Shown in pieces: positions 56,523-64,000 of a stretch of DNA of 64,000 nucleotides. Location: contig JAYSLY010000007.1 of NCBI GenBank assembly GCA_043725085.1, forward strand, positions 1 through 64,000. The letters run 5' to 3'. Below the pieces are notes generated by a model. The model did not search any database. It was not told where the DNA came from and saw nothing but the letters and a program-made list of their open reading frames with translations. How positions within the stretch are numbered: the stretch's first letter is position 1; each line of letters starts with the position of its first letter. This stretch comes from UBA9630 sp043725085 (lineage in GTDB: Bacteria; Patescibacteriota; Minisyncoccia; Moranbacterales; UBA2206). The position numbers and the translations under genes were made by a program.

Positions 56523-58367
56523 TTATTCTTCCTCGCTAAATTCCTTCTTTGCCCTTTCGATGTCTAGCAGTTGCGACGGGTCGGTAGTGATGATTTGATC
56601 TTCAGAATAGGACGCAACGACTTTGATGGCGACGTGATTTGTGCCGGCAAAAAAGATGCCCTCTCCCACGTTGCTTTCGAGGAGCAAGAATTTTTCTTGA
56701 TCAGTGAGATAGAATGTGTCAGAAATCACATCAATTCCGGCCGGCGATTGCTTGAGCAGGAGCTGCAAAGACGAGTTGGTCACAATCGCTTTGCCATAGC
56801 GAGAAGAAAGAAAGTCGTTCACATCTTGTGTGATGGTGGTGAGTCCGGTGAAATATTTTCGGCAGCGCTTGGCGATACCAAAAAGGAAAGAAGCGGCGTC
56901 TTCATATTTCATCATTACCCAAGCTTCATCAACCAAAACTAGGCGCTTTTTCATGTTGGTGCGCATTTCATTCCAGATAAATTGCAAGATGGTGTACATA
57001 GCAACCGGACGCAATTCCTCTTCCATATCGCGGATATTAAACACCACCAGCTGATTATCAACTTTAATGTTAGTGGCGTGATTGAGAAATCCGGCGAAAA
57101 TTCCTTCGGTGTATTTTTCCAGGCGAACAGCCAAAACCTCTCCGCCGTCCAGGCTGCGCAAGACTTGATAGAGGTCGGACATTGTTGGGAAAGAATCTTT
57201 GCTTAAAGCATTTAAATCCGCTTCCGCAGTGATGTCTCTAATTGAATAAGTTTCGTGGATTGCTCGATCCAAAACAGAATCTTCTTCCGGAGTGATTGAT
57301 CCGAGCATGATGTGGAGTAGTCCCAGGAGATTGGCAATGTTATTGCGCAAAATATCTTCCGGGTCATCATCTTCTCCGACATGCGGCAGGTCAAAAGGAT
57401 TGAGATGGTTGGTCGAATTGAGGGAAATCTTGATGAAAGTTCCTTCAACAGTGTCGCAGAGGTGACGGTATTCATTTTCCGGGTCGATAATGATGACATC
57501 AGTGCCTACCATCATCGAACGCAAAACTTCCAACTTGACGGTATAACTTTTTCCCGCTCCAGACTTGGCAAAAACTACCATGTTAGCATTTTCCATTCCA
57601 AAACGGTCGAAAATAATCAAGCTGTTATTGTGGCGGTTAATGCCATAGAGGATTCCTGTATTAGATGAAAGAGTGGAAGAGACAAAAGGAAAGGTGGTGG
57701 AAAGCGGTGAGCTATTCATGTTTGTTCCCACGTCTAACTCGTCGTTGGCAAGGGGTAACGATGAGTTGAAGCCTTGTTCTGATTTGAAAACAGCCGGTTT
57801 GACATAGACTAATTGGGCTTCCAAAATAGCCTCAATGCTTTTTATGTTTTTCGTAACCGCTTCTTCGCTATCGCCATAGGCGGTGATGTAGAGGGAAAAA
57901 CGAAAAAATTTTTCTGTGCCTTGTTGCAGCTTATCTCTGAGTTCATCAATATCTTGTTGAGCGGTTTCCAGAGCGGGGTCTCTGATGAGGCCTTTGGTTT
58001 GTTCGATTTGAATCTGTGATTCAACTTGAGTGGCGCTTTTTTTCAAAGTTTTCAAAATATCATAGGTATCGACCGGATGAATAAACATGGAGATGTCAAT
58101 CGGCATATCGATATTTATAATGGGAGAAAACCAATTACTGTGCAAATAGCGCGGATAGGCGATGATGAAGATGGTTTGCGCAATCGTTTCTCCGATGCGA
58201 ATCGATTTCGGCATAATTCTGATTGCGGCGGGAGCGATGATGTCGTTGAGCTTGGCCAGCCCTTCTTGATAATATTTTTCCGATTCCAAAACCTCGTCTT
58301 GCGGTTTTGCGACTTTTTTTGCGGGAGCGGTTAGGCCCTCATCTTTTTTAGCGAATAAATTTAGCAT
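56523..58367 (-). CDS. virB4: VirB4-family type IV secretion ATPase
   Basis: A 614-residue protein. The N-terminal 230 residues are the VirB4 substrate-handling region (SIRIGETIAQTIFIIAYPRY and FFRFSLYITAYGDSEEAVTK). The ATPase domain has Walker A AKSGAGKSYTVK at 267-278 and Walker B RLVLVDEAWVMMKYED near residue 470, with GLTTITQDVNDFLSS near 510. VirB4 powers assembly and transfer in type IV secretion systems and sits on the inner face of the membrane. Upstream are TraC-like, PrgI-like and VirB6-like genes. No VirD4 coupling protein or relaxase is in the window. No Shine-Dalgarno site; an A/T micro-repeat precedes the ATG. Confidence 0.9.
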   Translation of the reverse strand: MLNLFAKKDEGLTAPAKKVAKPQDEVLESEKYYQEGLAKLNDIIAPAAIRIMPKSIRIGETIAQTIFIIAYPRYLHSNWFSPIINIDMPIDISMFIHPVDTYDILKTLKKSATQVESQIQIEQTKGLIRDPALETAQQDIDELRDKLQQGTEKFFRFSLYITAYGDSEEAVTKNIKSIEAILEAQLVYVKPAVFKSEQGFNSSLPLANDELDVGTNMNSSPLSTTFPFVSSTLSSNTGILYGINRHNNSLIIFDRFGMENANMVVFAKSGAGKSYTVKLEVLRSMMVGTDVIIIDPENEYRHLCDTVEGTFIKISLNSTNHLNPFDLPHVGEDDDPEDILRNNIANLLGLLHIMLGSITPEEDSVLDRAIHETYSIRDITAEADLNALSKDSFPTMSDLYQVLRSLDGGEVLAVRLEKYTEGIFAGFLNHATNIKVDNQLVVFNIRDMEEELRPVAMYTILQFIWNEMRTNMKKRLVLVDEAWVMMKYEDAASFLFGIAKRCRKYFTGLTTITQDVNDFLSSRYGKAIVTNSSLQLLLKQSPAGIDVISDTFYLTDQEKFLLLESNVGEGIFFAGTNHVAIKVVASYSEDQIITTDPSQLLDIERAKKEFSEEE

Positions 58368-58369
58368 GT

Positions 58370-58443
58370 AATTGTGAATTTGAAATTTGAAGTTTTAAAT
58401 TTAAAATGAAATCGAAATTACTAAATTTTAAATTGAAAATTTT
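58370..58443. repeat. A/T micro-repeat between virB4 and the TraC-like gene
   Basis: About 74 bases of AAATTTGAAATT-type and TTTAAATTTAAA-type repeats fill the gap and include the leader of virB4. Confidence 0.75.
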
Positions 58444-59129
58444 CATTTGAGTTCCATCTTCTCCGTATCGATATAGCCTTTAGTGTCGAAGATGGTCGGA
58501 TTGTAGGCATTAAACAGCAGTTCAATCAGCTCGGGGGTTTTCAGGGGAATGATTTTGACGCCAATGCCGGAAAGTCCGGCGGTGAGGTGATCGACTCTTT
58601 GATAAAGTTGGCTTTTGTATGTTTCAAATGTTTCTCTTTTTTCCAGGATGCTTCTTTTGGGATTCAGCATGTTGGAAAGATTGCTCAGAAAACTTCTGTC
58701 TTGATTTTCCATGGGAGAAAATGGCACGACTATGTAGAAAGTTTTGTCCATAATGTCAGACATGGAGACCAATTGGGTGATAAAATTTTTATATTCTGAA
58801 ATTTGCAAACGCATCAGTTCAGTTTTTTGTTGTTTTTCTTTGGTAGTTAGAAAATCAATATAGGTGTCGATGTTCAATTTCCGTGAGCTAATAAGAACTT
58901 GCATCGGAAAGTCAACTGAGTTGAGGAAATTTTGATATTGGCTGATGATAGCTTCTTGTTCATCGGTGGCCTTGAGTTCAAAATTGATCGCGGAAACAGC
59001 TAAAACTGCCCTCATCGAGCCGTTTTTAAGCACAATCACATCTTCTTTGACTTCTGCCACATCAAGATATTGCTGGGTCGGCGAAGCGGCGGATTGTTTG
59101 GCGAGCTTTTGAGAATATAGTTTTTCCAT
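58443..59129 (-). CDS. TraC-like secretion locus protein
   Basis: A 228-residue protein without membrane helices: AEVKEDVIVLKNGSMRAVLA, VSAINFELKATDEQEAIISQ, and TFYIVVPFSPMENQDRSFLS. It resembles the TraC-like N-terminal region of conjugation ATPases, here as a separate gene just before virB4. It may act with VirB4 on the inner face of the membrane. It starts six bases after the PrgI-like gene ends. Confidence 0.7.
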   Translation of the reverse strand: MEKLYSQKLAKQSAASPTQQYLDVAEVKEDVIVLKNGSMRAVLAVSAINFELKATDEQEAIISQYQNFLNSVDFPMQVLISSRKLNIDTYIDFLTTKEKQQKTELMRLQISEYKNFITQLVSMSDIMDKTFYIVVPFSPMENQDRSFLSNLSNMLNPKRSILEKRETFETYKSQLYQRVDHLTAGLSGIGVKIIPLKTPELIELLFNAYNPTIFDTKGYIDTEKMELK

Positions 59130-59135
59130 TGATTT

Positions 59136-59537
59136 TTATTTTTTCCTTATGTCTAATAATTGCGAAATATCAGCGACTTTTTGAGCGTCAAATTTCTTTT
59201 TTGTAACGACTGAAGCCGCATTTTCTTTTTTGTCGATGGTGGTTTTTTGAATTTTTTCCGTGACGCGGCGCCAGATATACATTTTTGGACGAGTAGCAAA
59301 AAGGACTGAGGAAAGAATGAATTTAATCAGCGGTTGGTTGTAGGGGCGATAAAAGGCCAATGCTCCAAAAATGACGGCGATGATAATGGCGGAAAGAATG
59401 AAAGCGGATTGGTCGAGTGTTCCATAGCAAATCAAAAGCACAACTCCTCCGGCGGCTAACCAGCCAAGTTGTCTGGCGGTCAGCGGACCGACGATTTTGT
59501 CTTCAATATCGATAAATTGGGGGACGTTGAAAATCAT
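59136..59537 (-). CDS. PrgI family protein
   Basis: A 133-residue protein with the PrgI opening FNVPQFIDIEDKIVGPLTAR QLGWLAAGG-type, two membrane helices (WLAAGGVVLLICYG and AFILSAIIIAVIFGALAFY), then PYNQPLIKFILSSVLF. PrgI proteins are VirB3-like components of Gram-positive-type type IV secretion systems and usually precede virB4, as here. An A/T micro-repeat precedes the ATG. Confidence 0.88.
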   Translation of the reverse strand: MIFNVPQFIDIEDKIVGPLTARQLGWLAAGGVVLLICYGTLDQSAFILSAIIIAVIFGALAFYRPYNQPLIKFILSSVLFATRPKMYIWRRVTEKIQKTTIDKKENAASVVTKKKFDAQKVADISQLLDIRKK

Positions 59538-59596
59538 GAATTTGAAATTTAAAATTAGAAATTTGAAATGAAATTTTAATTTCTAAATTTAAAACT
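59538..59596. repeat. A/T micro-repeat flanking the four-helix-bundle gene, left
   Basis: AAATTTGAAATT-type repeats with a 9-bp inverted repeat (TTAGAAATT/AATTTCTAA). The four-helix gene lies between this copy and the one at 59977. Confidence 0.7.
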
Positions 59597-59600
59597 GTGT

Positions 59601-59975
59601 CTATTGGGTTTCTTTGTTTTCTTTCAGTGTCAGGGCTATTTTTGAAAATATCAATGTTAGTTCTTGTGCTTCTTTCCAGAGTTTTCTGCCTTCTTCTTTG
59701 TGTTCAGGATTGGATTTTGCAAGGAGTTCTAGCCAATATTTTGTTTCTTTGCACTCCTTTTTGCAGATATAGATCTTATTGTGGAAATCCTTTTTTGAGC
59801 TTGCTCCGTTAGCTTCGCAGTAATTCGCGCCTATGCTGGTCGCAGAACGAACCAGTTGGCTCATCAGTGGAGTGTTTGTGATGTCTCTGCTTAATTTTTT
59901 AATAAAAACAATTACCTCTTCACTAAACTTCAGAGTTCTGGACTCTAAATCATACTTTTCCGAATTTTTTGTCAT
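59601..59975 (-). CDS. Four-helix-bundle protein (23S rRNA intervening-sequence protein family)
   Basis: A 124-residue all-helical protein: LKFSEEVIVFIKKLSRDITN, LVRSATSIGANYCEANGASS and KEETKYWLELL-like ECKETKYWLELLAKSN. It fits the S23/IVP four-helix family, whose members are often coded inside 23S rRNA intervening sequences; their function is unclear. Here it interrupts a secretion operon and is bracketed by two A/T micro-repeat blocks, which suggests insertion. It is oriented with the operon and could be cotranscribed. Confidence 0.85.
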   Translation of the reverse strand: MTKNSEKYDLESRTLKFSEEVIVFIKKLSRDITNTPLMSQLVRSATSIGANYCEANGASSKKDFHNKIYICKKECKETKYWLELLAKSNPEHKEEGRKLWKEAQELTLIFSKIALTLKENKETQ

Positions 59976-59976
59976 T

Positions 59977-60024
59977 TAATAATTTAAATTTTGATATTGA
60001 TTTAAAATTTCAAATTTAAAATTG
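59977..60024. repeat. A/T micro-repeat flanking the four-helix-bundle gene, right
   Basis: AATTTAAATTTT- and AAATTTCAAATTT-type runs. The stop codon and last codons of the 390-residue gene at 60016 fall inside it, so the repeat forms the gene's 3' end. Confidence 0.7.
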
Positions 60025-61188
60025 GTCATTGTTCTTTAAGTCTACCACATTTTTTGGCATTGGTCTTGGGGTGGAATAATTAATTCTGGCAATTGGCGTG
60101 GGAGCGGGATAATTTTTTTGAAGCGGCTTTGGAATTTCCGGTGATTTTTCCGTGGAGAATGTTTGGGGTGATGAAAATTTAATATTCTCTGCCGTGTTTC
60201 CATTTCTCAAGGCTTCTTTTTGGGGCAAATCTCTTCTCCAGGCGGCAATTCTTTCCTCGTCAGTTTGAAATCTTTGCTGGCCTCCCGAAATGGTTTGTCT
60301 TGTTGGGTAGTTTCCTTGGCCTCTTTGGATTTCTGCCGGCTCGAAATTATTGCGAGTGGCACCTGGATTCATTGTTGGTCTTTGCGGAATTTCTCTTTTT
60401 TCCGGTGCGGCAAAAACAACTTGCTTGGTGTTACCGTTGATTGAGATTGGTGTTTTTTCTTCAAATGATTTGAGAATGGCAGTTAGTTTTTCGCGGTCTT
60501 GACTGGAAAGCGGTCGGCCATTTTCACTTTTGAAAAGATAGTTTCCGCGTACAATCGGATCATGATTGCTGATGCCAACGGTGAAAGTGTAGTCAGAAAG
60601 CCAGTTTTTGATTGACGGACGCACCGGTTCGGGGAAAACCTTGAGTTTGATGTGATTTGAAGTGATGAGCTGCTCGCCTAGTTCAGGATATTTTTCTAAG
60701 GCAAGTTCGATTGGCATATTTTCCAATTGAGATTGCTGTTTTCTTATTATTTCATCTTCTGCTCTTTTTTCTTTTATTTTCTCTCTTTCTTCTTCTAAAA
60801 TCCATGGCTCTAGCTCTAAAACTTTTTTCCAGGCCTCGCTTTCGGAAATCAGTGGGTTGGATTTCTTGTTGGACCATTCTTCCAGTAAGCTTAGTGAATC
60901 TTTGAAAAAATCAGGAAAACGGGCAAAAATTCGTTGGTTTATTTCATAGGCAATGCCAAAAATAACCTGTTCTGGTTGTTTTAGATCCTTGGCGATTATC
61001 GCAGGGTAATCCTTTAGTTTTAATTCGCCGATAAAAATGAGTGCGATTGGGTAGGATAATGTTTTTATTACTTCTTCGCTTAATCCATAGATAAAACAGG
61101 TCTTTTCAATTTCATATCGTGGCGCATCAGATATAATAAATTCTCTCAGTGTATTTGGTAATTTATTTCTTTTTTCTAAATAGCTCAT
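60016..61188 (-). CDS. Unrecognised 390-residue protein of the secretion-like locus
   Basis: No signal sequence or membrane helix. The N-terminal 200 residues are helical, with a strongly charged stretch (EEEREKIKEKRAEDEIIRKQ near 133-152). A middle segment reads IKNWLSDYTFTVGISNHDPI. The C-terminal 130 residues are Pro/Gln/Asn/Arg-rich and look disordered. I do not recognise a family. It lies 14 bases after the VirB6-like gene and is probably a cytoplasmic partner of the apparatus. Its last codons come from an A/T micro-repeat. Confidence 0.6.
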   Translation of the reverse strand: MSYLEKRNKLPNTLREFIISDAPRYEIEKTCFIYGLSEEVIKTLSYPIALIFIGELKLKDYPAIIAKDLKQPEQVIFGIAYEINQRIFARFPDFFKDSLSLLEEWSNKKSNPLISESEAWKKVLELEPWILEEEREKIKEKRAEDEIIRKQQSQLENMPIELALEKYPELGEQLITSNHIKLKVFPEPVRPSIKNWLSDYTFTVGISNHDPIVRGNYLFKSENGRPLSSQDREKLTAILKSFEEKTPISINGNTKQVVFAAPEKREIPQRPTMNPGATRNNFEPAEIQRGQGNYPTRQTISGGQQRFQTDEERIAAWRRDLPQKEALRNGNTAENIKFSSPQTFSTEKSPEIPKPLQKNYPAPTPIARINYSTPRPMPKNVVDLKNNDQF

Positions 61189-61202
61189 AACAAAGGGTGC
61201 TT

Positions 61203-63128
61203 TTAATTGTGAATATGCATTAGATCATGGTCTCTGCCTGCTAGGCGAGAAATATTTTGTGCTGTTGGACTATTTTGTTGCGTGTTTTGCATTTGATGAT
61301 TTAACTCTCTTTGTGCGGCTTCATCATCCATGTTTAAGACAATATTTTTGTATCTGTTCGTTCTTATGTTATTGGCAATATCATCAGCGTAGTTTGTTAT
61401 TGTGTTTGTGCTCATTCTTTTTGCCGTATCCTTGTCTAAGCGACTTATTATTTGTGTTCTCGAATCTTGGTCACCAGTTATTGATCCGTGGAATCCGCCA
61501 ATTTGGGCAAAATGGGCCATTTGGACATTTCTATTTATTCTAAGTTGTTCAGGAGAGAGATTTGGATCAGCTGCATTAAGATTGGCAAAATTTCCAGCAA
61601 TAGCTGCTAGAGAGGCGTCAATATTGTTTCCATGTGCAACGCTTTTGCCTCTAAGATCTTCAAGATCTTTGTTTGAAATAGCTTGTTCTTGAAAGGCCAT
61701 TTGCATAAAATTTGTGTTTCCTAGTGTGTTGGCACTGAGTTTTTTTGCGTCGAATTGGTTACTCCTCATATGACTTTGCATCATTTCTTGCCAGCGCGCA
61801 GGGTCTGTTATGTGAGAAAAAGCCGCAACTGGATCGTAGGTCTTGACTTTATTGACTAATTGCATAAACACCTGGCTAGTTTCTCCAAAAGCAGCTCTAA
61901 CGTTATTTAAATCATTTTGTGTGGTCGCTCCAAGCTCAGCTAAGCGCTGAATGGCAGCTGCTCTTTCGTATTGCGTTCCATTTGCTGCGATTCTTCTTAA
62001 ATCAGCCTCAGAAGTATTATCAATATTAAGTCTTTCTTTTGTCTCCTTGATTCTTTTTAGTTGAGTCTGGTCAATGACATTTGGCACTGCGAATGGACCA
62101 CTTCCGGCAATACGAGCTTCTCTTTCAGCTTGTCTGTCTGATCCAAGCAGTCCACTTTTTTTCCAATTAGTCCATTTTTGCTGGATTCCTCCTGGTACGC
62201 CAGTTTTTTTAGCGGCCCACCAAGCAGTCCTATGCGGTGCATTTCCAACCCACTTCATCATCTTTGTTCCCTGCCCCACTACCATACTGGCTCCGGCGAT
62301 GCCGGAGCTTTGGGCTCTTTCGATGCCGATCCAAAGGATAACCAGCGGGAGAACAAAAAAAGAAATGGATGAAACTGAGCTGCTCAAGGTGCCTCCATCG
62401 GCGGATAGTTTCAGGCCACCGGCGGAATCGGCTACGGCTATCATCATGCGATTAGCCAAAACCAGCATAAAAATCATAATCGGTCCGGCAAAACAATATT
62501 TCATAAATTCTTTCCACCAGCCACTGGCGGCGTTTGCCAGGTCTGTGCCGGGTAGAGTTGAGCCCAAAAAAGCAATCGGAGAGAAGATGATGAAAATAGT
62601 CAGGGCGATTGTTCTAATCACCAAAAGAACGGCAATTGTGAGCATGGTGATGGCAAACATGAAGGTGAAGATAACAGCGGCGAGGAGAAAATAGGAGTCT
62701 GCTGTTTTCCCTTCGGCTCCATTGATTATGCCAAGTATGCCACTTTTTTCAACAATATTCCAAAATGAGCCATCTCCGCCAAGTTGATTGAGAAAGCCAT
62801 ACATGAAAATGTTGGACATGTCGATGATGAAACGGGCAATGGGGTAACTGAAATTGACCAAAAGAGCCATAATAATCAGATTGATCAAGACCTTTTTATA
62901 GTTATAGTTCGTGCTGGCTTGAAAAATTGTGGCAAAAGCGGAAAACAGCAAAATCATGATAAGAGTTGTGTTGAAAAAATCACGCACAAAACGCCACATC
63001 GTGTAGACGGTCGGGTTGTCCATGACAGCGGTCATGTGTGATGGCACGATAATCCATTTGAAAAGGTTATCGGCTGAGTAAAGTAGCGCACCGTCAAGTT
63101 TTAGAATAAGTCGAAGTATGTCGTCCAT
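61203..63128 (-). CDS. VirB6/TrbL-like polytopic membrane protein
   Basis: A 641-residue protein. The first 290 residues hold about six hydrophobic helices (TTLIMILLFSAFATIFQA, VLINLIIMALLVNFSYPIAR, FMFAITMLTIAVLLVIRTIA, GPIMIFMLVLANRMM) in the VirB6 pattern, with ASGWWKEFMKYCFAGP as a recognisable loop. The remaining 350 residues are hydrophilic and helical, probably cytoplasmic or extracellular. VirB6 proteins line the inner-membrane channel. It shares one base with the upstream gene (TAATG), so the two are coupled. Confidence 0.82.
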   Translation of the reverse strand: MDDILRLILKLDGALLYSADNLFKWIIVPSHMTAVMDNPTVYTMWRFVRDFFNTTLIMILLFSAFATIFQASTNYNYKKVLINLIIMALLVNFSYPIARFIIDMSNIFMYGFLNQLGGDGSFWNIVEKSGILGIINGAEGKTADSYFLLAAVIFTFMFAITMLTIAVLLVIRTIALTIFIIFSPIAFLGSTLPGTDLANAASGWWKEFMKYCFAGPIMIFMLVLANRMMIAVADSAGGLKLSADGGTLSSSVSSISFFVLPLVILWIGIERAQSSGIAGASMVVGQGTKMMKWVGNAPHRTAWWAAKKTGVPGGIQQKWTNWKKSGLLGSDRQAEREARIAGSGPFAVPNVIDQTQLKRIKETKERLNIDNTSEADLRRIAANGTQYERAAAIQRLAELGATTQNDLNNVRAAFGETSQVFMQLVNKVKTYDPVAAFSHITDPARWQEMMQSHMRSNQFDAKKLSANTLGNTNFMQMAFQEQAISNKDLEDLRGKSVAHGNNIDASLAAIAGNFANLNAADPNLSPEQLRINRNVQMAHFAQIGGFHGSITGDQDSRTQIISRLDKDTAKRMSTNTITNYADDIANNIRTNRYKNIVLNMDDEAAQRELNHQMQNTQQNSPTAQNISRLAGRDHDLMHIHN

Positions 63129-64000
63129 TATTTTTTATACAATGCTCCCGGGCCGTAGGCATTAACCTTTTTATTGACTTGTTGAACCGCTTTGTCGGTA
63201 ACCTTGTTTACCTCGCGGTTCACCGCATTTTCCACTCCGGAAACAGTTTTACTTATTGCGCCGGAAATTGCCTTAGAAACAGTAGCGGCGACTAGCTCTC
63301 CAATACTTGTTGCGCTAGACATTGCCAAATTAGGCAAGTTATCAACATTCGCTTGCATTTGTTCAAAAAGGATGCCCGGTTTTTCCACTATCCCATTGAC
63401 CTTTTCACTAATAAAGCCCGAATTGGAAGTAGCTTCTGTGGTGGCAACAGTTTGTTCTTGCTTTAGATTATCTTGGTATATTTGGTCAACTTTCTCTTTA
63501 ACAGCGGTTGGCTCTCCGTTGTCTATGTAGTCCGCGTAATTATTTATCATGGCAACAGTCGGACTGGTTAGTCCTTCGGGGAGTGTGAACAGTTCGCCTG
63601 GATCACCAGCGTAGGCTTGCCATTCCGGCGGATCGATGACTTTGATTTGGAGCATGTCACTGAGTCTTTGTTGGTAGCTTGATTCATCGGCATAAAGATC
63701 GGTTGCGTCTCCCAAAACCGCTTCTTTGCCAAAACCTTCTCCGGCAACCGTGCTGGCGCCCAAAACTGAATTGGAGGCTTTTTTGTAGCTCGCACTGCCA
63801 CGCCCGGACATTGCTCGACTGATGTAGTCATTGGCATAGCGTTGAGCATTTCTGGTTGGGTTGTCAATCAGATAGTCTTGCCAGTTAGTGATGAATCTGG
63901 CGCCATTTGAGGTTGTGCCGGAAATAAACCTGTCCATTTGTTTGGAAAGCATTTTGATGGCCGCTTGTTTCAAGGAACCCATAATCATGCCTTTAATTTG
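63128..64000 (-). CDS. Unrecognised secretion-locus protein, N-terminus outside the window
   Basis: The frame is open from 63128 to the window edge; an in-frame ATG at 63988 is not convincing because codons continue upstream. Visible residues read LKQAAIKMLSKQMDRFISGT, NWQDYLIDNPTRNAQRYAND and a repetitive ending (VSKAISGAISKTVSGVENAV, NREVNKVTDKAVQQVNKKVN). No membrane helix is visible in this part; a signal sequence may lie outside. It overlaps the VirB6-like gene and so belongs to the same operon. Confidence 0.6.
   Translation of the reverse strand, partial: QIKGMIMGSLKQAAIKMLSKQMDRFISGTTSNGARFITNWQDYLIDNPTRNAQRYANDYISRAMSGRGSASYKKASNSVLGASTVAGEGFGKEAVLGDATDLYADESSYQQRLSDMLQIKVIDPPEWQAYAGDPGELFTLPEGLTSPTVAMINNYADYIDNGEPTAVKEKVDQIYQDNLKQEQTVATTEATSNSGFISEKVNGIVEKPGILFEQMQANVDNLPNLAMSSATSIGELVAATVSKAISGAISKTVSGVENAVNREVNKVTDKAVQQVNKKVNAYGPGALYKK

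Noticed and set aside
1..64000. CRISPR arrays, tRNA or rRNA genes
   Set aside because: No regularly spaced repeats, tRNA-like T-loops or rRNA segments were seen by eye.

Overview
The window looks like a chromosome segment of a Patescibacteria / Candidate Phyla Radiation bacterium, probably Parcubacteria and possibly close to Moranbacteria. That placement is inferred from gene content and was not checked against a database. Supporting signs are an AT-rich genome with the standard code, small core proteins, a type IV secretion-like locus with a PrgI family protein and no relaxase or coupling protein in view, a DHH-family gene next to a PilB ATPase gene, many ATP-grasp ligases, and core genes that mostly lack Shine-Dalgarno sequences. 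The replication origin appears to lie at about 39.3-39.6 kb, between dnaA and dnaN.

Layout. 1-832 (minus): the start of a FemAB-like gene, then ruvA. 941-12117 is accessory and unstable-looking: two AbiE-like nucleotidyltransferase/antitoxin pairs in opposite gene order, an MntA/HepT-like pair whose HepT gene has an in-frame stop, an ORF6N protein, two TrmB-like regulators, polA, and two small unknown genes with duplicated leaders. 12456-14624: mutM, then a divergent cysteine-rich three-gene operon preceded by a promoter, a 31-codon leader ORF and an attenuator-like terminator. 14766-21219: DUF3048 protein, holA, rpsT, tsaE and four MEP isoprenoid genes (ispD-ispF-ispE-ispG). 21385-31206: degenerate DHH protein, a double-ATPase PilB fusion, ruvB, membrane and lamin-tail proteins, yebC and ruvC. 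31250-37840: a coupled cluster of a 7TM protein and three ATP-grasp ligases (one fused to a RimB-like protease domain), then a class A penicillin-binding protein. 37843-43201: dciA-like gene, dnaN, oriC, dnaA, and on the other strand rpmH-rnpA-yidC-jag. 43226-48693: polysaccharide export and assembly (flippase, two glycosyltransferases, two O-antigen-ligase-like proteins). 48716-64000 (minus): the secretion-like locus with VirB6-like, PrgI, TraC-like, VirB4, two VirB2-like pilins fused to peptidoglycan-hydrolase-like domains, and a 958-residue surface protein.

How it fits together. RuvA, RuvB and RuvC are spread over three loci but together make a full Holliday-junction resolvase set. DnaA, DnaN, a DciA-like protein, HolA and PolA cover much of replication. 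Cell-envelope work links FemAB, the penicillin-binding protein, the polysaccharide cluster and the pilins with wall-cleaving domains.

Most interesting. The second AbiE cassette sits between an intact TrmB gene and a 57-bp near-copy of that gene's 3' end, as expected for a cassette that integrates at a gene end. The cysteine-rich operon carries a plausible translation-sensing attenuator. Both pilins carry wall-hydrolase-like domains. Strong Shine-Dalgarno sequences occur only before five accessory genes, which suggests recent acquisition.
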